Notes: generated by a model from the sequence alone, not told the origin. Shown: positions 1 through 7,483, counted from the first letter of the stretch. The stretch: DNA of 10,203 nt from Mucilaginibacter sp. (GCA_019235595.1 JAFAKI010000257.1:1-10203); one strand, 5' to 3'. A program made the numbers and translations.

Positions 1-270
1 TTATTGCCTGCACGTGCGGTTGAAAATCAGGCTTATGTGGTTGGCGTTAACCGGGTTGGTCACGATGGAAACGAAATTTATCACTCGGGTGATTCAACCT
101 GCATTAACCCCAACGGTAATGCGATTTATTACAAACGCGACGAGGAGGATGTATACACCTTTTCTGTTGTACCAGACGAGGTTACCAAAACACGGCGTAC
201 GCTCCCGTTCTTAAGGGATGCCGATGACTTTACGATAAATGATGTGGAATCGTTGGTGATAAAGGAATAA
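1..270 (+). CDS. Nitrilase-family amidohydrolase, C-terminal fragment (5' end outside window)
   Basis: This is the last 89 codons of a carbon-nitrogen hydrolase. It enters the window already in frame (Leu-Leu-Pro-Ala-Arg) and ends at TAA 268-270. The segment ARAVENQAYVVGVNRVG followed by a DGN.IYHSGDS stretch is typical of the nitrilase fold near its C-terminus, where the Asn-Arg and the Gly-x-Ser region lie behind the active site. The ending RTLPFLRDADDF is also usual. It looks most like the omega-amidase/YafV (Nit2-like) branch, which deaminates alpha-ketoglutaramate-type amides in the cytosol; that assignment is inferred. The catalytic Glu, Lys and Cys lie upstream of the window, so activity cannot be confirmed. 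The TTG at position 4 is an internal Leu codon and not a start. GH92 follows 85 nt later on the same strand. Confidence 0.85.
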   Translation, partial: LLPARAVENQAYVVGVNRVGHDGNEIYHSGDSTCINPNGNAIYYKRDEEDVYTFSVVPDEVTKTRRTLPFLRDADDFTINDVESLVIKE

Positions 271-275
271 TTGCC

Positions 276-307
276 TTTCAATATATCGTTTCAAAGCGTT
301 TAATTTG
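276..307 (+). promoter_or_regulatory. Weak candidate promoter for the GH92 gene
   Basis: TTAATTTG (300-307) matches the Bacteroidota -7 element TAnnTTTG except at one base. TTTC (276-279) lies 20 nt upstream where a TTTG is expected. The predicted 5' leader would be about 42 nt. With two mismatches overall this is a weak candidate, and co-transcription with the upstream nitrilase remains possible because only 85 nt separate the genes. Confidence 0.22.
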
Positions 308-355
308 TCGATTGATTTACTAACAGCAATTCATCAATCTATAATTTAAACCCTA

Positions 356-3300
356 ATGAAGCATTCCCTTCGTGCTGCTTTTTTAATTGTCTACACGGTA
401 TTTATTGCATCAGCATCATTCGCGCAAAAGAAAAACGACTACACCAAACTGGTTAATCCATTTATTGGCACCGGCGGTCACGGTCACACCTACCCTGGCG
501 CTGTGGTTCCGTTTGGTATGGTGCAGTTGAGCCCTGATACCCGTTTAGAAGGTTGGGATGGCTGTTCGGGATACTATTATACCGATACAGTGGTTTACGG
601 TTTCTCGCATACGCATTTAAGCGGCACCGGCATTGCTGATTACTGCGATATCCTGTTTATGCCGACAACCGGTGAGCCCAAATTTAAGAATACCGAATAC
701 CGTTCAGGGTTTAAGAAAAAGAATGAATCGGCATCTCCGGGCTATTATGAAACCACGTTGGATAAATATCATATCGATGTAGAGCTAACTGCTACCAAAC
801 GTGTCGGCGTTCACCGCTATAATTTCCCGAGTACACACGAAGCAAATATCATCATCGACCTGCAGCATCGCGACAAAGTGCTCGACTCATGGATAGAAGT
901 AGTTAACGATCATGAAATAAAAGGCTTCCGTCGTTCAAGCTCCTGGGCTAAGGATCAGTATATTTACTTCTATGCCAAATTCTCCAAACCGTTTAAAACC
1001 TATGGCATAGCCTCAAACGACACCCTGCAACCAGGCAAAAACAAATTACAAGGCACCAACATCAAAATGTACATCCAGTTTGATAACCCGGGTGAAGTGC
1101 TTGCCAAAGTAGGTATCTCATCCGTGAGTGATGAAGGTGCATTGAAAAACCTCGATACAGAAGTGCCTGATTTCGACTTTAAAAAGGTGGAGAAAGCTGC
1201 AAAGGCTGATTGGAACAATGAATTAAACAAAATTCAGGTTGAAGGTGGCGCTCCGGAAATATCGCAGGATGCGCAACGCCAGCAATATCAAAGTGGTGGT
1301 TATAACCCATCCGCATATAATCGCCCACAACAAAAGAAGCCACCTGTGGTTACCGACTGGGCCAAAATAAAGCAAACCGTGTTCTACACCTCACTTTATC
1401 ATGCCATGCTTGCGCCGAACGTTTATAGCGACGTCGACGGTCAATACCGCGGCATGGATCAAAAAGTACATAAGGCCGAAGGCTTCGACTATTATACCGT
1501 ATTCTCACTATGGGATACCTACCGCGCTGAGGATCCGTTATTTACTATCATTAACCGCAAACGCACGCTTGATTTTATCAAGTCATTTCTGGCAATGTAT
1601 GAGCAGGGTGGTTTGTTGCCGATTTGGCCCTTAGCTTCCAGCGAAACCTATTGCATGGTGGGCAATCACTCTATCCCGGTTATTGTTGATGCTTACGCAA
1701 AAGGCATCCGGGATTTTAATGCAGAAGAAGCCTTTGCCGCAATGAAAGCAGCCGTAAACCGCAACCAATTTGGATTGGATAGCTACCGTAAAAACGGTGC
1801 TGTATTGGCTGATGATGAGCACGAATCCGTATCAAAAACGCTGGAATATGCTTATGACGACTGGTGCATAGCCCAATTTGCCAAAATGCTGAACAAGCCG
1901 CAAGACTATGCCGACTTTATCCAGCGTGCCCAATACTGGAAAAATTTATTTAATGATCAGAACGGTTTTATGCAGGCACGTGTTGACGGTGGCTGGTATG
2001 AACCATTTGATCCAACCGACCTCAACAACAACTACACCGAAGGCAATGCATGGCAATACACCTTCCTTGCGCCGCAGGATGTAGAAGGATTGATCAGCCG
2101 CATGGGTGGTAAGGATAAATTTGAAGCCAAACTGGATGAATTGTTTACCACAGCATCAAAACTTAGCGGCAAACAGGTGGACGATGTGTCGGGCCTGATC
2201 GGTCAGTATGCACATGGTAATGAGCCGAGCCACCACATGGCTTATCTGTTCAATTTCACCGACTCGCCCGATAAAACCCAGATGTGGGTTAACCGTATTC
2301 TGAAAGAGGAGTACAGCAATGCACCCGATGGCTTATCCGGTAACGAGGATTGCGGTCAGATGTCGGCCTGGTATGTAATGAGTGCATTGGGCATTTATAC
2401 CATTCAGCCGGGGCAGACTACCTACCAGATCGGTATCCCGCAGTTTGCCAAAGCCGTAATCAACCTTGAAAACGGCAAAAAGTTTACGATCACCAATTCC
2501 GGTTCAACTGTCAGCCTCCAGAATATTTATTTGCAAGGCATGGTGCTGAACAAAAACCCTTATAATAAGCTTTTTATTGACGACAAGGATATCCAAACCG
2601 GCGGTCAGTTTGATGTGTATACCGGCAGGCTCGCCAATAAGCTTTTTGTTCAGGGTTTGGAGAAACCGATATCAAAGATTGCTGATAATCTGATCGTCTC
2701 CAACCCTTACTTTTTGAATGGAACACCGACTTTCAAAAAACCTTTCGACCTGACTATCAAATGCTTTGATGCAGATGTAAAAATCTATTATACGCTGGAT
2801 GGTTCAACTCCAACCACCTCTTCTATCCTATATATCAAGCCCATCAATATATCAACTACCACAACAGTTAAAGCTATTGCGGTAAAAGATGGCAAGCAAA
2901 GTTTTGTAGATGCCGGCACATTCAATAAGATAAGGGACGACATCAAATTATCGCTTCTGACCAAATATCTACCAAACTATGCCGACCAGGGCGACGAAAC
3001 CCTGATAGATGGCCTGAAAGGCACAGCTAACTGGAAAACAGGTCACTGGCAGGGTTACCAGGGCAATGATCTGATCGCGGTGATTGATATGGGGCAGTCA
3101 AAAACCATCAAATCGGTATCGCTTGGCACTTTGCAGGATGTTGGTTCATGGATCGTATTTCCTAAATATGTGGAGTACTGGGTATCCGAAGATAACAAAA
3201 ACTTTAAACTGGCAGCCACGGTAAATACCAAAGTAGATGTGAAGGACCTAAAGGCGCAAACGCAAAAATTTAAAGCCCCCCTCAACGTAAAAGCAAGGTA

Positions 3301-3400
3301 CATTAAGCTGGTGGCCAAACAATACGGCCCACTACCCGACTGGCATGAAAGCAAAGGGCAGCCCTCTTACATTTTTGCTGATGAGATAACAATTGAATAA
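356..3400 (+). CDS. Secreted GH92 family alpha-mannosidase with C-terminal chitobiase-like and F5/8 type C domains
   Basis: This 1014-residue exo-alpha-mannosidase has a type I signal peptide (residues 1-23, probable cut SFA|Q24), so it acts in the periplasm or on the surface. The N-terminal GH92 beta-sandwich starts with NPFIGTGGHGHTYPGAVVPF (34-53) and contains FSHTHLSGTG (83-92). The (alpha/alpha)6 catalytic part runs from about 337 to 770, with SLWDTYRAEDPLF (384-396), TEGNAWQY (561-568), HGNEPSHH (620-627) and GNEDCGQMSAWY (662-673). Glu562 is the likely general acid and Asp665 a candidate for the base, by analogy with calcium-dependent inverting GH92 enzymes; I could not align them. Residues about 780-860 resemble a chitobiase C-terminal domain (YYTLDGSTPT, 811-820) and about 865-1012 an F5/8 type C (discoidin-like) domain, which often binds glycans. 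GH92 enzymes are commonly near 750 residues, so the extra length is these modules plus a Gln/Pro-rich insert at 297-336. No SusC/SusD genes are adjacent. Linkage specificity cannot be read from sequence. The ATG has no Shine-Dalgarno, usual for this phylum. Confidence 0.95.
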   Translation: MKHSLRAAFLIVYTVFIASASFAQKKNDYTKLVNPFIGTGGHGHTYPGAVVPFGMVQLSPDTRLEGWDGCSGYYYTDTVVYGFSHTHLSGTGIADYCDILFMPTTGEPKFKNTEYRSGFKKKNESASPGYYETTLDKYHIDVELTATKRVGVHRYNFPSTHEANIIIDLQHRDKVLDSWIEVVNDHEIKGFRRSSSWAKDQYIYFYAKFSKPFKTYGIASNDTLQPGKNKLQGTNIKMYIQFDNPGEVLAKVGISSVSDEGALKNLDTEVPDFDFKKVEKAAKADWNNELNKIQVEGGAPEISQDAQRQQYQSGGYNPSAYNRPQQKKPPVVTDWAKIKQTVFYTSLYHAMLAPNVYSDVDGQYRGMDQKVHKAEGFDYYTVFSLWDTYRAEDPLFTIINRKRTLDFIKSFLAMYEQGGLLPIWPLASSETYCMVGNHSIPVIVDAYAKGIRDFNAEEAFAAMKAAVNRNQFGLDSYRKNGAVLADDEHESVSKTLEYAYDDWCIAQFAKMLNKPQDYADFIQRAQYWKNLFNDQNGFMQARVDGGWYEPFDPTDLNNNYTEGNAWQYTFLAPQDVEGLISRMGGKDKFEAKLDELFTTASKLSGKQVDDVSGLIGQYAHGNEPSHHMAYLFNFTDSPDKTQMWVNRILKEEYSNAPDGLSGNEDCGQMSAWYVMSALGIYTIQPGQTTYQIGIPQFAKAVINLENGKKFTITNSGSTVSLQNIYLQGMVLNKNPYNKLFIDDKDIQTGGQFDVYTGRLANKLFVQGLEKPISKIADNLIVSNPYFLNGTPTFKKPFDLTIKCFDADVKIYYTLDGSTPTTSSILYIKPINISTTTTVKAIAVKDGKQSFVDAGTFNKIRDDIKLSLLTKYLPNYADQGDETLIDGLKGTANWKTGHWQGYQGNDLIAVIDMGQSKTIKSVSLGTLQDVGSWIVFPKYVEYWVSEDNKNFKLAATVNTKVDVKDLKAQTQKFKAPLNVKARYIKLVAKQYGPLPDWHESKGQPSYIFADEITIE

Positions 3401-3598
3401 GAAGGTTAAAGGCGAAAGGTAAAAAGGCAAAAGGAACCACCCTCTGCATGGCGGTAAAACTTTTTGCCTTTGACCTTTTAGCTCAAAGAATAAAACCTTT
3501 GCCTTTCACCTTTCGCTTTTGACCTTTCGCCCTTTACCTTTTACCTTTCGCCTTTCACCTTTGACCTTTTACCTTTCGCCTTTTACCTCAAAGAATAA
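3400..3598 (+). repeat. Heptamer array 1: inverted arms of degenerate RCCTTTN units
   Basis: The right arm, 3466-3598, splits without a single phase slip into 19 units of 7 nt; about 15 fit RCCTTTN or differ by one base (GCCTTTG, ACCTTTT, GCCTTTC, ACCTTTC and so on), and the rest are AGCTCAA/ACCTCAA and AGAATAA. The left arm, 3400-3435, carries the complementary units AGAAGGT, TAAAGGC, GAAAGGT, AAAAGGC and AAAAGGA, with one inserted A. The arms can fold: 3423-3432 is a perfect complement of 3462-3471 around a loop of about 29 nt (3433-3461), and because the units repeat many other registers are possible. The array starts on the last base of the GH92 stop codon. A period of 7 has no coding sense and no reading frame is preserved. 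It may act as a transcript end or 3' stabiliser, but no clear T-tract terminator follows the stem. Confidence 0.85.
3474..3598 (+). repeat. 20-nt direct duplication within array 1, offset 105 nt
   Basis: Positions 3474-3493 and 3579-3598 are the same 20-nt sequence except for one G/C difference (3481 against 3586). Each consists of CCTTTTA, then the non-consensus block CTCAAAGAATAA. The offset is 105 nt, exactly 15 heptamers, so the copies sit in the same phase. This suggests that a multi-unit block was duplicated, or that the non-consensus block is a periodic end piece of the array. Confidence 0.8.
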
Positions 3599-3631
3599 TT
3601 TGGAGATGTTACGATAATTAGTTTAATTTTA
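3599..3631 (+). promoter_or_regulatory. Candidate Bacteroidota-type promoter for the DUF4870-like gene
   Basis: TTTG (3599-3602) is followed after 21 nt by TAATTTTA (3624-3631), one mismatch from TAnnTTTG. The predicted start of transcription near 3638 leaves a leader of about 29 nt before ATG 3667. The upstream box begins directly after the last unit of the heptamer array. Spacing and boxes fit the primary sigma factor promoters known in Bacteroides and Flavobacterium. Confidence 0.45.
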
Positions 3632-3666
3632 CTGAGAGTAAACGAACCTAAATAACTAATTATCAA

Positions 3667-4053
3667 ATGGAACCAAACAACAACATTTCAACTGCCGACA
3701 ACGGTAAAAATGTCGGTATTGTTAGCTACATCACTATTATTGGTTGGCTGATCGCTTATTTCGGAATGCATCAAAACAACAAAACCGAACTCGGAAGCTA
3801 TCAGCTCAGGCAAACGCTGTTATTACATATTGCATCATTCCTTGTTTCGTGGATATTGGGGATGATCTTCGCTGCCATATTCTTTTCGTCAGGTTTTGAT
3901 TCCGGGTGGTTTTCTATAGTCGGTATAAACTGGATCATAAGACTGATATTTGTAGTGCTTTGGCTTATCGGCTTTATCGGCGCAATTAACGGTGAAAAGA
4001 AACCCATCCCCTTTATTGGCAAATGGGCACAAACCCTGTTTAAGGGAATTTGA
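3667..4053 (+). CDS. Small DUF4870-like membrane protein
   Basis: This 128-residue inner-membrane protein has a polar Asn-rich N-terminus (1-14) and three likely membrane segments near 15-34, 50-73 and 82-107. The motif YQLRQ (45-49) before the second segment, and the ending with AINGEKKPIPFIGKW (106-120) and FKGI, are the pattern of DUF4870 proteins, distantly similar to Tic20-type proteins and sometimes labelled import component. Their biochemical role is not established and nothing here identifies a substrate. The length is normal for the family. There is no signal peptide. The gene stands alone between heptamer arrays 1 and 2, has its own candidate promoter, and converges on the PPK2 gene. 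The ATG start is supported by the compact N-terminus and by the promoter position. Confidence 0.75.
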   Translation: MEPNNNISTADNGKNVGIVSYITIIGWLIAYFGMHQNNKTELGSYQLRQTLLLHIASFLVSWILGMIFAAIFFSSGFDSGWFSIVGINWIIRLIFVVLWLIGFIGAINGEKKPIPFIGKWAQTLFKGI

Positions 4054-4054
4054 T

Positions 4055-4132
4055 AGTTAATGGTTACTGGTCATTAGTCACTGGTCATTGGCACTTAACC
4101 TTCCAATGACTAATGGCCAATGACCAATGACA
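4055..4132. repeat. Heptamer array 2: palindrome of GGTCATT / AATGACC units between convergent genes
   Basis: The left arm, 4055-4096, is six in-phase heptamers: AGTTAAT, GGTTACT, GGTCATT, AGTCACT, GGTCATT, GGCACTT. The right arm, 4105-4132, is four complementary ones: AATGACT, AATGGCC, AATGACC, AATGACA. Positions 4069-4091 pair with 4103-4125 over 23 bp with 19 Watson-Crick pairs; all four differences are transitions, two of which would be G-U pairs in + strand RNA. The loop is 11 nt (4092-4102). The palindrome fills the 82-nt gap between the stop codons at 4051-4053 and 4136-4138 almost exactly. A bidirectional terminator or mRNA 3'-end structure is the natural inference, though no T-tract follows the stem on either strand. 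Confidence 0.85.
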
Positions 4133-4135
4133 ATC

Positions 4136-5014
4136 CTATTCATGTTCCAAAGCGGCTTTCACTTCCTGTAATTTATGTCGCTCATCTTTAGGCAACACGG
4201 GATATTTTAACTTTAGTGTTTCAATGGTATGCAGAATGATCTCTGAAATAGCGATGCGGGTAAACCATTTTTTATCAGCAGGGATAATATACCATGGGTT
4301 TTCGGGCGTTGCGGTTTCTTTTATTGCCTTTTCATAGGCCTGCATGTAACCGTTCCAAAACTCTCTTTCCTTAACATCGCTGGCAGAGAATTTCCAGTTT
4401 TTTTCGGGGTCATCTATACGCTTTATAAAACGCTCTTTTTGCTCCTCCTTTGAAACGTGCAGAAAGAATTTAATAATCACTGTTCCATTATGGTATAAAT
4501 GCTTTTCAAAGCTTCGTATGCTTTGATACCGCTGGTCCCAAAAATCATCGTCAAGCTTTTTTACATCATTAATACCGGGTATATTTTCTTGCAAAACAAG
4601 CTCAGGATGAACTTTGGTGATCAGCACATTCTCGTAATGTGACCGGTTATGGATACCTATGCGTCCCCGTTCAGGCAGTGCTTTATAATGTCTCCATAAA
4701 AAATCATGGGTATATTCTTCGCTGTTAGGTTGCTTAAAGCTGAATACCTGGCAGCCTTGTGGATTAAGTCCGGACATGGTATGCTGTATCGCGCTGTCTT
4801 TACCCGCCGCGTCCATTGCCTGGAAAATGATTAGTAACGAATATTGCTTGTCGGCGTATAGTTCATTTTGTATAGTGGCGGTTTTGGCGATTAATTCTTC
4901 CAGAATCTTATCCGCATCTTCTTTTATATATTCGGCAGTGTAGGCGGTGTCAAATTCTTTGAGAGAGAAATTCCGCCCCTCGGTAATTTTAAATTTATCA
5001 ATGAATTGTTTCAT
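4136..5014 (-). CDS. ppk2: Polyphosphate kinase 2 family protein (class III-like)
   Basis: This cytosolic enzyme of 292 residues transfers phosphate between polyphosphate and nucleotides. Class III members phosphorylate AMP and ADP. With Met at 5014 as residue 1, the P-loop is MDAAGKD (67-73) in the context FQAMDAAGKDSAI, the Walker B region is IGIHNRSHYE (119-128), and the lid is KRIDDPEKNWKFS (198-210). NPWYIIPADKKWF (239-251) is the conserved C-terminal helix and strand region. FQAMDAAGKD and NRSHYE favour class III over class I, which usually has FEGRDAAGKGG; this subclass call is by eye. An open frame extends to a TTG at 5035, but the ATG at 5014 gives the usual PPK2 N-terminus and is preferred. 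The gene is divergent from the class A PBP (127 nt apart) and convergent with the DUF4870-like gene. I saw no convincing promoter on this strand. Length and motifs look intact. Confidence 0.92.
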   Translation of the reverse strand: MKQFIDKFKITEGRNFSLKEFDTAYTAEYIKEDADKILEELIAKTATIQNELYADKQYSLLIIFQAMDAAGKDSAIQHTMSGLNPQGCQVFSFKQPNSEEYTHDFLWRHYKALPERGRIGIHNRSHYENVLITKVHPELVLQENIPGINDVKKLDDDFWDQRYQSIRSFEKHLYHNGTVIIKFFLHVSKEEQKERFIKRIDDPEKNWKFSASDVKEREFWNGYMQAYEKAIKETATPENPWYIIPADKKWFTRIAISEIILHTIETLKLKYPVLPKDERHKLQEVKAALEHE

Positions 5015-5062
5015 ATCAGGATTATATCTGGGCAACCTTATTTCTACTAAGTTAGTTTAAAA

Positions 5063-5094
5063 TTTAACCCGTTAATTTACGTTAGTTATATTTG
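5063..5094 (+). promoter_or_regulatory. Candidate promoter for the class A PBP gene
   Basis: TATATTTG (5087-5094) is a perfect match to the Bacteroidota -7 element TAnnTTTG, and TTTA (5063-5066), one base from TTTG, lies 20 nt upstream. Transcription would begin near 5101, giving a leader of about 40 nt before ATG 5142. It sits in the divergent region shared with ppk2. Confidence 0.5.
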
Positions 5095-5141
5095 CCGGGC
5101 TCTGATTAAATTTAGCGCCATAATTTTACCATCTTTAGCGA

Positions 5142-7475
5142 ATGTTCAGACGTATAAAAAACAGGTTCCTCAGGTATTTCGTTATATTCATCTATTTTGT
5201 TATCATTTTCTTTTGCGCAATTGAACTAAACTTCCTCTGGCTTTTTGGTTATTCGCCTACCATACATGATATAAAAAACCCCGAATTATCTATCTCGTCA
5301 GAAGTTTATTATGCTGATGGAAAGCTAATTGGGCGCTATTCAAAAGAAAACCGCACCCCGGTTGAGTTCAAAAGCATCTCCCCCAGCCTGGTAAATGCGC
5401 TGGTAGCTACCGAAGATGTTCGTTTTTATAAGCATGGTGGGGTCGATTTTTATTCTTTCTTCAGCAGTATGCTCTCAACTGCCAAAGGCGATAAACGTGG
5501 CGGCAGTACCATCACCCAGCAGTTGGCTAAAAACCTTTTTGAAACGCGGAAGAAGAAATCGCAGGGACTGGCAAGTCATATCCCGGTTATCCGTACCATC
5601 GTGTCTAAAGTGAAGGAATGGTTTACCGCCTTCCAGATCGAGCGCAACTACAGTAAAGAAGATATATTGACGCTTTATTTCAACACGGTTCCTTTTGGCA
5701 ACAATACTTTTGGTATTCAGGCAGCTACGTTAAAATATTTCAATAGAACGCCTGATAAGATAACAGCTCCGCAGGCGGGTGTACTGATCGGCATGCTTAA
5801 AGCAACGTCGACCTACAATCCGATTAAAAATCCGGCAAAGAGTTTGGAACGACGCAACACAGTGTTGAGCCAGATGCAGAAATACCAGTACATTACCGAG
5901 GCTGAATACGATGCCGACATAAAACAGCCTTTAAACCTTAACCTGAGCTATATTGATAACGAATGGCAGGGCGACTCCTACATTCGTCGTGCTGTAGAAA
6001 AATGGTTGGACAAATGGTGTAAAGATAATGGCTATAACCTTTATGAAGACGGCCTGAAGATATACACCACCATTGATTCGCGCTTGCAACAATATGCAGA
6101 AGAGGCAGTAGAAGAAAAAATGAAGATGCTCCAAAAGCGTTTTTACAACCTATGGGGCAACAAAATACCATGGCGCGATCTGGATGGTAACATCATCCCC
6201 GATTTTATTCTGAAAACGGAACAACGTTTGCCTGTTTATAAATTGCTCGACCAAAAATATCACGGCGATACCACCCAAATAAAACAATACTTCGAGAAGA
6301 AAAAAAAGATGACCGTCTTCTCCTGGCATGGCGACCGGGATACCCTATTTTCAAGTATCGACTCCATTAAATACTACGCCAAAATACTCAATACCGGCAT
6401 GATGACCATTGAGCCATCTACCGGGAAAATAAAGGTATGGGTTGGCGGTATCAACCACCGTTATTTTAATTACGACCACGTCAATCAGGCTAAACGTCAG
6501 GCGGGATCAACCTTTAAGCCTTTTGCATACGTAACCGCTTTGGATAATGGGTTTACGCCATGCGATAAATTCACCGATAAGCCGGTGTCCATCAACTTTA
6601 CAGATAATGGCAAGCCAGATGTATGGGCGCCACAAAATGCTGATTTCCATTTCAGTTACATGGATATGTCACTGCGTTGGGCTATGGGTAAATCAGTCAA
6701 CTCTATTACTGCACAGGTAACCGAAAAAGTTGGCTGGGATAAAATAGTGCAGTATGCGCACAAATGCGGTATCGAAAGTCCTTTAAAATCAGTCCCTTCA
6801 GTTTCATTGGGCACAAACGATGTTTCAGTGTACGAGATGGTTAGGGCATACAGCACCTTTTTAAACAAGGGCAACCGTATAGACCCTATCCTCGTAAGTA
6901 AAATAACTGATCAGGACAATAACACCATAGTTGAATTTAAGCCAAAAACGGAGAAGGTATTAAGTGATGAAACTGCCTGGCTGATGTTATACATGTTCAG
7001 GGGTGGTATGGAAGAACCGGGAGGTACTTCGCAAGCTTTGTGGGAATACCCCGGCTTATGGAAGAAGGATAACCAGATTGGCGGTAAAACAGGTACCTCA
7101 TCAAAATACGTAGACGGCTGGTACATGGGAATTACCAAAGACCTGGTAACCGGGGTTTGGGTGGGTTGCGATGACCGCAGCGTGCATTTTACCAGCTCTG
7201 AAACCGGTGAAGGTTCGCATACGGCCTTACCGATCTTCGCAAGGTTTATGGAAAAAGTTTATGCCGATCCGCAATCGGGCTATAAATACGGTCTATTTCC
7301 GAAACCGTGGACAAAGATCGACAAAGAGTATAATTGCCCTTCGCCGCGTATAGAGGTTGATACTTTGCAAACCGATAGCTTGAATGGGCCTAAGATTGAT
7401 TCAGCACAACTACAGGATATGCTTAAGCAAGAAGAAAACCCTGAAAATAAAACGCCTGATCAGCAAAACAGATAA
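5142..7475 (+). CDS. Class A penicillin-binding protein (GT51 transglycosylase / transpeptidase, PBP1A type)
   Basis: This 777-residue bifunctional peptidoglycan synthase is anchored in the inner membrane with its domains in the periplasm. A short basic N-terminus precedes one membrane anchor (about 11-35). The GT51 domain polymerises lipid II and shows ATEDVRFYKHGGVDF (89-103, catalytic Glu91), RGGSTITQQLAKNLF (119-133) and FQIERNYSKEDILTLYFN (164-181, second Glu167). The transpeptidase domain cross-links stem peptides and is the beta-lactam target: GSTFKPF with nucleophile Ser456 and Lys459, the SxN triad Ser518-Val-Asn520, and KTG at 649-651 within GGKTGTSSKY. All catalytic motifs are present, so it should be active. 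A charged helical stretch (about 326-412) separates the two domains, and the C-terminal tail from about 740 is polar and Gln/Asn/Glu-rich. It resembles mrcA/ponA-type genes, but I give no symbol because orthology cannot be settled by eye. It has its own candidate promoter and is followed by heptamer array 3. Confidence 0.95.
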   Translation: MFRRIKNRFLRYFVIFIYFVIIFFCAIELNFLWLFGYSPTIHDIKNPELSISSEVYYADGKLIGRYSKENRTPVEFKSISPSLVNALVATEDVRFYKHGGVDFYSFFSSMLSTAKGDKRGGSTITQQLAKNLFETRKKKSQGLASHIPVIRTIVSKVKEWFTAFQIERNYSKEDILTLYFNTVPFGNNTFGIQAATLKYFNRTPDKITAPQAGVLIGMLKATSTYNPIKNPAKSLERRNTVLSQMQKYQYITEAEYDADIKQPLNLNLSYIDNEWQGDSYIRRAVEKWLDKWCKDNGYNLYEDGLKIYTTIDSRLQQYAEEAVEEKMKMLQKRFYNLWGNKIPWRDLDGNIIPDFILKTEQRLPVYKLLDQKYHGDTTQIKQYFEKKKKMTVFSWHGDRDTLFSSIDSIKYYAKILNTGMMTIEPSTGKIKVWVGGINHRYFNYDHVNQAKRQAGSTFKPFAYVTALDNGFTPCDKFTDKPVSINFTDNGKPDVWAPQNADFHFSYMDMSLRWAMGKSVNSITAQVTEKVGWDKIVQYAHKCGIESPLKSVPSVSLGTNDVSVYEMVRAYSTFLNKGNRIDPILVSKITDQDNNTIVEFKPKTEKVLSDETAWLMLYMFRGGMEEPGGTSQALWEYPGLWKKDNQIGGKTGTSSKYVDGWYMGITKDLVTGVWVGCDDRSVHFTSSETGEGSHTALPIFARFMEKVYADPQSGYKYGLFPKPWTKIDKEYNCPSPRIEVDTLQTDSLNGPKIDSAQLQDMLKQEENPENKTPDQQNR

Positions 7476-7483
7476 CTGGAGCA

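Noticed and set aside
310..339. Terminator after the nitrilase gene from the GATTGAT / ATCAATC inverted repeat
   Set aside because: The stem is only 7 AT-rich pairs with a 16-nt loop and no T-tract, which is expected by chance in such sequence.
3055..3354. 99-codon minus-strand open frame inside the GH92 gene
   Set aside because: It is antisense to the discoidin-like domain, with Cys/Ser-rich composition and no recognisable motif; the plus-strand frame is clearly coding.
3400..3598. CRISPR array
   Set aside because: The units are 7 nt long with no spacers and no cas genes in the window.
4069..4125. Standard intrinsic terminator between the convergent genes
   Set aside because: The stem is strong but neither strand has a following T-tract, so it is reported as a repeat palindrome with possible terminator role only.
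5012..5035. TTG start at 5035 for the PPK2 gene
   Set aside because: The seven extra residues (start Pro-Arg-Tyr-Asn-Pro-Asp) have no family support, and an ATG at 5014 gives a normal PPK2 N-terminus.
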